Shown here: positions 1-7,542 of the stretch, one piece after another
Numbering within the stretch: the first letter of the stretch is position 1
How the letters are laid out: every line of letters starts with the position of its first letter
NCBI GenBank assembly: GCA_002291875.1
Contig: DBAV01000022.1
Coordinates: forward strand, 1-7,542
Direction of reading: 5' to 3'
From: Hyphomonadaceae bacterium UBA1001
GTDB lineage: Bacteria > Pseudomonadota > Alphaproteobacteria > Caulobacterales > Aquidulcibacteraceae
DNA length: 7,542 bases
The notes under the pieces: generated by a model
Database searches by the model: none
Told to the model about the DNA's origin: nothing
What the model saw: only the letters and a program-made list of their open reading frames with translations
Made by a program: the position numbers and the translations under genes

Positions 1-799
1 AGCGGCTGGTGATGTCATAGCATCGCACGGCCGGATCGCGCCGGCAGGCCTCGGCATTGGAGGCCGCGATGCGGATCGGCTGCGCGGTATGCTCGACAAA
101 GCCTGACGGCAGCGCCTCGAAGAGGCGGACGTCGGTGGTCGAGCGACCATCCTTGAGCACGGTTTCTTCGATCGAGAAGCCCGGCCGGCCCATGCCGAAC
201 ACCAGGCTGCGGCCCTTGCCCGGCTCGCCGTGCATGCCCGAGGCCGCCACCCAGACAAGGGCCGGCGGAACGCCCTCGGTCGGCGAGGACACCAGGCGGA
301 AGATGTGTCCGCGGCAGGTGGGGCAGGCGGTTTCCGCGCCCTGTTCGTCCAGCGCGCGCGCGACCACCAGCAGTTCGCTGCCAGGCTCGATCTCGACCCG
401 GTTGTTGGCCTTGGTGGTCGGGGCGACACCGCTCGGCGTCACGATGAGCCAGGGCGTCAGGCGGACCGGTGTGCCCTGGAGGCCGGAGACTTCGGCGCGC
501 AGGTCGTCGGGGACGCCCGCGGGAATTGCGAACGAAAAGGCCTGCTTGTCCAGCGAGTCGCGGGCCGCGGTGTCGGGCGTCTCGAAAGCGGCGGCCAGCA
601 TGGCCGCTCCCGCGATGGAAAGGGGGCGGGTGGCCAGCGAGGGGGGCGGCGGCGGTGCCGGGTCGGCGGTCGTGTCGCTGCCCGCCTGCACGGCCCGCGC
701 GTCCGGGCTGGCGGGGGCGGGCGCCATCATCGGCCACACCGCCACCAGTCCCGCGGTCACCGCAACCATTGCCGTGATCACGAGGAAGGCGCGCGACAT
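1..799 (-). CDS. Unrecognised exported or membrane-anchored protein, C-terminus cut by window edge
   Basis: I do not recognise this protein. The minus frame from an ATG at 799 stays open for 266 codons and runs off the left edge, so the C-terminus is missing. The start is supported by a GGGAG Shine-Dalgarno five bases upstream (805-809) and by an immediately following hydrophobic stretch (residues about 4-27), which reads as a signal peptide or an N-terminal membrane anchor. No lipobox cysteine is present. Residues about 28-60 form an Ala/Pro/Asp-rich linker that includes a run of seven prolines (residues about 47-53 apart from one alanine). From about residue 85 the sequence looks folded and beta-rich, with the stretches VRLTPWLIV and SELLVVARAL. 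It carries a CPTC motif at 159-162 and a second Cys pair spaced C-x7-C at 252-260, as expected for disulphides or a metal site in the periplasm. The competing minus frame at 15-896 encodes an Arg/Gly/His-rich shadow. Coding status is fairly sure; function is unknown. Confidence 0.72.
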   Translation of the reverse strand, partial: MSRAFLVITAMVAVTAGLVAVWPMMAPAPASPDARAVQAGSDTTADPAPPPPPSLATRPLSIAGAAMLAAAFETPDTAARDSLDKQAFSFAIPAGVPDDLRAEVSGLQGTPVRLTPWLIVTPSGVAPTTKANNRVEIEPGSELLVVARALDEQGAETACPTCRGHIFRLVSSPTEGVPPALVWVAASGMHGEPGKGRSLVFGMGRPGFSIEETVLKDGRSTTDVRLFEALPSGFVEHTAQPIRIAASNAEACRRDPAVRCYDITSR

Positions 800-921
800 G
801 GAAACTCCCGGGGATGGTCTGGGGCTGAAGGCGGCTGCGGGGCCGGTCCCGACCGCCGTCACACCCCACATGATGGAGGTGACCCGGTCGTGACAACCCG
901 TCGCCTGCAGGCGGAGCGCAC

Positions 922-997
922 TGGTAGGCCCTGCAGGATTCGAACCTGCAACCAAACCGTTATGAGCGGTCTGCTCTGACCGTTGAGCTAAGGGCCC
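922..997 (-). tRNA. tRNA-Ile (CAU anticodon, lysidine type, reads AUA)
   Basis: The minus strand folds as a full 76-nt cloverleaf. It has acceptor GGGCCCU/AGGGCCU, D stem GCUC/GAGC with an 8-nt loop, anticodon stem GACCG/CGGUU around loop CUCAUAA, a 5-nt variable loop, T stem GCAGG/CCUGC with loop UUCGAAU, discriminator A, and an encoded CCA (922-924). The anticodon CAU is at 962-964. A CAU anticodon could mean initiator Met, elongator Met or Ile2. The body closely matches the E. coli Ile2 type (CUUAGCUC, AGAGCAG, CUCAUAA, UUGGU), and the acceptor has the C4-G69 and C5-G68 pairs known as TilS determinants, so I call Ile2. TilS would convert C34 to lysidine, so that the tRNA reads AUA and is charged with isoleucine. 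An oddity is the G1-U72 wobble at the acceptor end. It lies 37 bp after dnaE2 and 122 bp before the next gene. Confidence 0.93.
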
Positions 998-1010
998 GCG
1001 CGCGGTGCCG

Positions 1011-1024
1011 GTCCTGTCTAGGAC
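1011..1024 (-). other. Short inverted repeat between dnaE2 and the tRNA
   Basis: GTCCT and AGGAC form a perfect 5-bp stem around a 4-nt loop in the 37-bp gap between the dnaE2 stop and the tRNA 5' end. No T-tract follows on the minus strand; the next bases are GC-rich. It is therefore not a convincing intrinsic terminator. It could instead mark processing of a dnaE2-tRNA read-through transcript, or contain a TAGACA -10-like box (1015-1020) of a private tRNA promoter. None of these is established. Confidence 0.25.
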
Positions 1025-1034
1025 GCGGGCAGGC

Positions 1035-4340
<3,306 letters not shown>

Positions 4341-4349
4341 CGCCGCTGG

Positions 4350-4354
4350 TCCTC
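4350..4354 (-). promoter_or_regulatory. Shine-Dalgarno of dnaE2, embedded in the imuB stop
   Basis: The minus strand reads TGAGGA at 4355-4350. TGA (4353-4355) ends imuB, and GAGGA is the best ribosome-binding match ahead of the dnaE2 ATG at 4340, about 9-10 bases away. Ribosomes ending imuB therefore stop on the dnaE2 ribosome site, which suggests translational coupling. The coupling is an inference. Confidence 0.6.
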
Positions 4355-5999
4355 AACCGAAACGCCCATGCACGAACCAGCGCGCACCGGATGGCGGAGG
4401 AGGCGCGCCTAGGTCCTGCGGGACAGCGGTGTCGGCGGGCGCGCCGTACATCCCGGCCCGAAACACCCACAGACGCCGCCCGTCAGCCGTCTCGACACGG
4501 TAATAGTCGCGTGTCGGCTCGTGCCCGCGCCACCATGGCGGGCACAGCCGTTCGGGCCCGTCGGCCGCCACGATGGTCAGGATCTGGCGGCGCCAGCGCA
4601 GCAGGCGTGGTGGGCCGTCGGGGGCCTCGGCGACCGCCTCGGCCGGCTCGGGCGGGCGATACACCAGGGTGGGGCGCGTGCGCCCCGGCGCCATCTGGCA
4701 AGGCTGGACCAAGGCGGGAATATCGGCGGGCCGGGTGCCGCCAGGGCCGTCTTCGGCGTCCTCGGGCAGCCAGGCATCGTTCAGCCGCGGACGGCGCACG
4801 CGCTCGGCGCCCAGCCGCGCACGCAGGCGATCAGCCAGGTTGCGCGCCGCCTCGCGCGCACCGGCCCGTTCAGCCGCGTCGGGGTCGAGATCGACCTGGC
4901 GTGCGGCCCGACGCACCGGATCGCAGGCCATCAGCAGTCCGCCCTCGATCCCGAAGCCCGGGTCGAGGCGATCCGCGCCCGCCTCCAGCCGGTGGCACAG
5001 CAGGCGCGCCAGCCGTCCCGCATCCGCTTCGGGGGTGGAGGCGGCGGCATCGATCTGCAGGTCTACCCCGCCCCCCCGCCACAGCCGCAGCGACAGCCGG
5101 CGTGCCCCCAGGCCCGCCTCCTGCAGCCTGGTGGCCAGGTCTGCCGCCAGGTCGCCCGCCAGTGCCTGCAGGGCCTCCAGCGCGCTCACTGGTTCCAGCA
5201 GGCGGCGCACGGCATGGGGACGGGTGCGGTGGGGCAGGGGGTCGAGGGGATCGCGTACCTTTCCCATCAGGGTGTCGAGGCGTGTTCCCACCAGAGCCCC
5301 GAAACGATGGCCCAGCACCGCGCGCGGGCCGGCCAGCACATGTCCGATGGTGCGCAGGCCGGCCAGGCGCAGGGCACGCACGATCGCAGGGGGCAGTCGC
5401 AGCACCTCGACCGGCAGGGGCGCCAGCGCTGGCACCAGCCTCTGGCTGTCCACGCGAATGCAGGCGCTCCTGCCGGCCACCGCCAGCGCCCACGCGGCCG
5501 CAAACCCGGGCGCCAGCGCGATCCGGGCCCCCGCCAGGCCTGCGCCTGTCAGGGTGGTGGTCATGTCCGACACCAGGCCGGTTTCGTCCCCGAACAGGTG
5601 CGCCACCCCCGTGATGTCCAGCGCGATGCCGTGCACCGTCCCCTCGGTGACCGGTTTCACCCACGGACTCCAGCGCCGCATCCGCCGCGCCAGCCGCTCG
5701 AGCGCGGCCAGGTCGCCGGCGGGGTCGGCGTGCGCCACCACCAGTGCCGGCACCCGCGCGCGCACGTCCGACAGCGCGTCGCCCGGTATTGCCCCGGCCT
5801 TGCGTGCCCGGGCGCAGGCGGTCGTGATCCGCAGGGCGCTGCGCTCGTGGGTGACCAGCACGAAGGGGCGCCCCGAAGCGCGCGCGTCCGCCCGGGCCTT
5901 CAGCGTCTCAGGCGGCGCGACCGTGCTGGCCGGATCCGACCACCAGTCCAGGCGTGCGATGGGCCAGTCCCGAACCGTCACGAAAGCGATGCGTCCCAT
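4353..5999 (-). CDS. imuB: ImuB, Y-family polymerase-like scaffold without catalytic residues
   Basis: ImuB is the hub of the mutasome; in studied bacteria it contacts ImuA, DnaE2 and the beta clamp. With the ATG at 5999 the protein is 548 aa, normal for the family. Residues 3-12 (RIAFVTVRDW) align with the first strand of DinB, but the catalytic Asp of the HVDMD motif is absent. LDITGVAHLFG at 127-137, a family hallmark, falls where DinB has its Asp-Glu motif, and that acidic dyad is absent too, so the protein should not polymerise DNA. A helix-hairpin-helix/thumb-like part follows (about 202-246), then a little-finger-like domain (about 260-375) and the ImuB-specific tail (RDYYRVE at 497-503, ending RWFVHGRFG). 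A degenerate clamp-like QVDLD lies at 368-372. An in-frame GTG at 6032 would add 11 residues but has no ribosome site, whereas GGAGGT precedes the ATG. The gene overlaps imuA by 92 bp. Confidence 0.95.
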   Translation of the reverse strand: MGRIAFVTVRDWPIARLDWWSDPASTVAPPETLKARADARASGRPFVLVTHERSALRITTACARARKAGAIPGDALSDVRARVPALVVAHADPAGDLAALERLARRMRRWSPWVKPVTEGTVHGIALDITGVAHLFGDETGLVSDMTTTLTGAGLAGARIALAPGFAAAWALAVAGRSACIRVDSQRLVPALAPLPVEVLRLPPAIVRALRLAGLRTIGHVLAGPRAVLGHRFGALVGTRLDTLMGKVRDPLDPLPHRTRPHAVRRLLEPVSALEALQALAGDLAADLATRLQEAGLGARRLSLRLWRGGGVDLQIDAAASTPEADAGRLARLLCHRLEAGADRLDPGFGIEGGLLMACDPVRRAARQVDLDPDAAERAGAREAARNLADRLRARLGAERVRRPRLNDAWLPEDAEDGPGGTRPADIPALVQPCQMAPGRTRPTLVYRPPEPAEAVAEAPDGPPRLLRWRRQILTIVAADGPERLCPPWWRGHEPTRDYYRVETADGRRLWVFRAGMYGAPADTAVPQDLGAPPPPSGARWFVHGRFG

Positions 6000-6726
6000 G
6001 ATCCCATTCCACCTCCATCTCGTGGGGCGCACCCGCGCCGCGCCGCCCCACCTGCAGCTGCCATCGCGGCGCGCCCACCGGCATCATCCAGCCCGCCGGC
6101 CGCCGGTCAGCCCACCAGGGCGGCGCGCGCGAGGGCAGGGTCCGGACCTCCAGCCGCACCCGGGCCGGCGCCAGCGGGGCCAGACGGGGGTCGCCCAGCA
6201 CCAGCACCGGCGCCCCGCAGCGTTCGCCTGCCAGCAGCAGCCGGCGTGCCGCCACCAGGCCGGGCGCAATGTCGGGCTGCAGCACCAGCGCCCCCACCCC
6301 GCCTGCCATCAGGCACTCCTCGGCCGCCCACAGCAGCAGGTCCGGCGCCAGCGGGCCGACCACCAGCATCCGGCCCGGCGCGATGCCCGCCGCTGCCAGT
6401 CCGGGGGCATGGGGCAGTCCATCGTCTCCGGCGCGCCGGCCATGGATCCACACCCCCAGCCCCGGCCGTGCACGCAGCACCTGCGCGCCCAGTCCCAGCG
6501 CCACCGCCACGCTGCCGACGGTGTCACGCCCCCCCTCGGCGCGAACCTCGACCAGAGCACCGCCCGGCAGCCCGCCGCCCCCCAGCGCCGCATCCAGCGG
6601 TGCGTGGCCCGTGCTGAACCTTGCCCCGCCCACGCGCGCCCGTCCGCAGGGGCTATCCCTGTGTTCGATGGTGCTGATCGCGCGCCGCAACTGGTCGAGC
6701 GCCGCGCCAGAGGGTCGCGTCGTCAT
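5908..6726 (-). CDS. imuA: ImuA, RecA-like accessory protein of the SOS mutasome
   Basis: First gene of the LexA-controlled imuA-imuB-dnaE2 operon; 272 aa, within the usual range for the ImuA (COG4544) family. Recognisable family features are LDAALGGGGLPGGALVEV (residues 44-61), the strand LGVWIHGR (90-97), GRMLVVGP (118-125), GALVLQPD (145-152), and the C-terminal signature with WQLQV (222-226) and VEWDH (239-243). ImuA has a RecA-like fold, but the Walker A site is missing: where GxxxxGKT would be, the sequence reads EGGRDTVGS (64-72), without the Lys-Thr/Ser pair. ATP hydrolysis is therefore unlikely, as in other ImuA proteins. In the family it binds ImuB and has been linked to RecA. The ATG at 6726 lies about 30 nt after the predicted transcription start and has only a weak ribosome site (GGA, five bases upstream). 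The last 30 codons overlap the start of imuB in another frame. Confidence 0.93.
   Translation of the reverse strand: MTTRPSGAALDQLRRAISTIEHRDSPCGRARVGGARFSTGHAPLDAALGGGGLPGGALVEVRAEGGRDTVGSVAVALGLGAQVLRARPGLGVWIHGRRAGDDGLPHAPGLAAAGIAPGRMLVVGPLAPDLLLWAAEECLMAGGVGALVLQPDIAPGLVAARRLLLAGERCGAPVLVLGDPRLAPLAPARVRLEVRTLPSRAPPWWADRRPAGWMMPVGAPRWQLQVGRRGAGAPHEMEVEWDHGTHRFRDGSGLAHRTPGLVVGSGQHGRAA
6011..6016 (-). promoter_or_regulatory. Shine-Dalgarno of imuB, inside the imuA coding sequence
   Basis: GGAGGT on the minus strand lies 11 bases before the ATG at 5999, slightly farther than ideal. It favours that ATG over the in-frame GTG at 6032, which lies upstream of this site. The same bases encode ImuA residues of the Met-Glu-Val-Glu-Trp-Asp-His segment. 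Confidence 0.55.
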
Positions 6727-6751
6727 GATGGTCCGGAAAGGCCGAAATGAT

Positions 6752-6766
6752 GTTCGTGATATGTTC
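6752..6766 (-). promoter_or_regulatory. LexA operator (SOS box), GTTC-N7-GTTC
   Basis: The plus strand reads GTTC at 6752-6755, seven bases (GTGATAT), and GTTC at 6763-6766; on the coding strand this is GAAC-N7-GAAC. It is an exact match to the direct-repeat LexA operator known from alphaproteobacteria. It lies 26-40 bp upstream of the imuA ATG, and one half-site falls inside the -10 box, so bound LexA would block RNA polymerase. LexA repression is inferred from the sequence match and from the identity of the downstream genes, which are classic SOS targets in this class. Confidence 0.92.
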
Positions 6767-6791
6767 TAGTTTCGGTGGCGAAACGAGTCAA
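6763..6791 (-). promoter_or_regulatory. Sigma-70-type promoter of imuA-imuB-dnaE2
   Basis: On the minus strand TTGACT (6791-6786, five of six consensus bases) is followed by a 17-bp spacer and TAGAAC (6768-6763, four of six). Optimal spacing and the overlap with the LexA box make this a strong candidate. Transcription would begin near 6756, giving a leader of about 30 nt. The region is distinctly more AT-rich than its surroundings. Confidence 0.8.
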
Positions 6792-6836
6792 CGCGGATTC
6801 TGGCAGGCCGCATCCGCGGCACGAAATGGATTGTGG

Positions 6837-6859
6837 AAAACCCACCAGCCCCTCGCGGG
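6837..6859 (-). terminator. Possible weak intrinsic terminator of prmA
   Basis: Five to ten bases after the prmA stop, the minus strand has CCCGC (6859-6855), a 9-nt loop and GTGGG (6845-6841). These pair as a 5-bp stem with one G-U, directly followed by TTTT (6840-6837). Stem and T-tract are both short, so this is only a candidate. A second hairpin (GCCGC/GCGGC, 6807-6820) lies farther down but has no T-tract. Confidence 0.35.
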
Positions 6860-6863
6860 CGAA

Positions 6864-7542
6864 TCACGCCGGACGACGGAACATCATGCTGGCCCAACCG
6901 TCCAGCCGGGTCGCGCGTTCCAGCACCAGCCCCTGTCCAAGATAGGCCGCCCGGATCCGCGGCCGCTGTTCGGCCAGCAGCCCCGAAACCACCAGCCGCC
7001 CCCCGGGCGCAACCGCTGCTGCCAGGTCGGGCGCGAGGCGCACCAGCGGGCGCATCAAAATGTTGGCGAACACCAGGTCGAACCGCGCAGCCCGCTGGCG
7101 CATCCGACGCACACCCGGGGAAACACCCACCGCCCGCACGCGCCCTCTGACCCGGTTCAGCGAGACATTCTCGCGCGTGACGGCCACCGCACGCGGGTCG
7201 ATGTCATAGGCTTCGGCATGGCCGAACCCCGCCTGTGCGGCCGCGATCGCCAGCACACCCGAGCCCGTCCCCACATCCAGCGCCCGCCCCTGACGGCGCC
7301 GCGCAGGCGGCCAGCGCCGGGACAGGTGTTCGAGCAACAGAAGACAGCCGCGCGTGGTGCCGTGGTGGCCCGAGCCGAACGCCTCGCCCGCCTCGACATG
7401 CAGGACGCGCCGGCCCGTGCGCGCGCGCGGGAGCGCATGGCCGCCCGCCACCAAAAAGCGGCCTGCCGGCACTGGCGGGAGCCCTTCCAGCGACAGCGCG
7501 ATCCAGTTGCGGTCTTCGAGCGGGGTGGCATGCACCTCGAGC
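6864..7542 (-). CDS. prmA: Ribosomal protein L11 methyltransferase PrmA, N-terminus beyond window edge
   Basis: PrmA is a cytoplasmic S-adenosylmethionine-dependent enzyme that methylates ribosomal protein L11 on several amino groups. The frame is open to the right edge, giving about 226 residues against roughly 290 in the family, so about 65-75 N-terminal residues (most of the L11-recognition domain) lie outside. A GTG at 7535 is in frame but is not the real start, because the sequence before and after it (EDRNW, EGLPPVPAGRF) belongs to the interior of PrmA. Counting from that GTG, visible motifs are AFGSGHHGTTRGCL (52-65; the family usually has GTG where this has GSG), the SAM-binding LDVGTGSGVLAIAA (86-99), the acidic end of the next strand, YDIDP (110-114), and the active-site region FANILMRPL (156-164) followed by APGGRLVVSGLL. 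It ends 138 bp before the imuA ATG and is probably not part of the SOS operon, which has its own promoter. Confidence 0.95.
   Translation of the reverse strand, partial: LEVHATPLEDRNWIALSLEGLPPVPAGRFLVAGGHALPRARTGRRVLHVEAGEAFGSGHHGTTRGCLLLLEHLSRRWPPARRRQGRALDVGTGSGVLAIAAAQAGFGHAEAYDIDPRAVAVTRENVSLNRVRGRVRAVGVSPGVRRMRQRAARFDLVFANILMRPLVRLAPDLAAAVAPGGRLVVSGLLAEQRPRIRAAYLGQGLVLERATRLDGWASMMFRRPA

Noticed and set aside
15..896. Minus-strand frame of 293 aa over the left-edge gene
   Set aside because: Arg/Gly/His/Pro-rich composition typical of a shadow. The neighbouring minus frame from 799 has a good ribosome site, an N-terminal hydrophobic segment and a protein-like composition.
870..896. Promoter for the left-edge gene (TTGTCA with CATCAT or TCATGT)
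   Set aside because: The -35-like box is good, but the possible -10 boxes are poor or give a 15-bp spacer. Too weak to annotate; the gene may be read from the tRNA promoter or from upstream.
922..997. tRNA-Met identity suggested by the CAU anticodon
   Set aside because: The CUCAUAA loop context, the C4-G69/C5-G68 acceptor pairs and the overall match to the E. coli Ile2 type favour Ile. The fully paired-type acceptor top (G1-U72) also does not suggest an initiator, which normally has a mismatch there.
922..997. Genomic island attachment site at the tRNA 3' end
   Set aside because: No integrase gene, no repeat of the tRNA 3' end and no change in base composition is visible within the window.
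5997..6032. GTG at 6032 as the imuB start
   Set aside because: It would add 11 unusual residues, has no clear Shine-Dalgarno, and lies upstream of the only good one (6011-6016). Other ImuB proteins begin close to the RIAFVTV-like strand, which favours the ATG at 5999.
4521..6750. Very long plus-strand open frames (698 aa at 4521-6617; 725 aa at 4573-6750)
   Set aside because: They lie opposite imuA and imuB, are dominated by Arg/Ala/Pro/Ser/Gln/His, and match no family. Long antisense frames are expected in GC-rich DNA, and the minus-strand frames carry clear family motifs.

Overview
The window reads as ordinary chromosome of a GC-rich alphaproteobacterium. The main evidence is a LexA operator of the alphaproteobacterial type (GTTC-N7-GTTC) in front of an imuA-imuB-dnaE2 mutagenesis operon, together with strong G/C preference at third codon positions and the sequence flavour of PrmA and the Imu proteins. 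I cannot fix the genus; Rhodospirillales/Acetobacteraceae or Sphingomonadales-like groups would be compatible. All genes lie on the minus strand, so the biological reading order is from high to low coordinates.

Layout in transcription order. (1) 7542-6864: C-terminal three quarters of prmA, the ribosomal protein L11 methyltransferase; its N-terminal domain lies beyond the right edge. A weak hairpin followed by four T's sits just after its stop. (2) 6791-6752: a compact SOS promoter (TTGACT, 17-bp spacer, TAGAAC) whose -10 box contains one half-site of the LexA operator. (3) 6726-1035: imuA, imuB and dnaE2 (imuC), tightly packed. imuA and imuB overlap by 92 bp in different frames. imuB and dnaE2 are 12 bp apart, and the imuB stop codon is part of the dnaE2 Shine-Dalgarno. 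(4) 997-922: a tRNA-Ile with a CAU anticodon (the lysidine-modified, AUA-reading type), only 37 bp after dnaE2. (5) 799-1: the start of an unrecognised exported or membrane-anchored protein, cut by the left edge.

The three Imu proteins are the known alternative to E. coli-type Pol V. On DNA damage LexA leaves the promoter. ImuA (RecA-like fold without a P-loop), ImuB (Y-family-like scaffold without the catalytic acidic residues) and DnaE2 (an active C-family polymerase with its catalytic aspartates intact) then form a translesion complex at the beta clamp. PrmA and the tRNA are housekeeping neighbours with no obvious functional link. I see no CRISPR array, insertion sequence, phage gene or toxin-antitoxin pair, and no clear evidence of a wholly new system. 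The points most worth a second look are the operator/-10 overlap, the double-coding imuA/imuB junction, clamp-motif-like peptides in ImuB and DnaE2, the AUA-reading tRNA behind an operon that itself uses AUA codons, and the unknown cysteine-containing protein at the left edge. No gene-free stretch exceeds about 137 bases.
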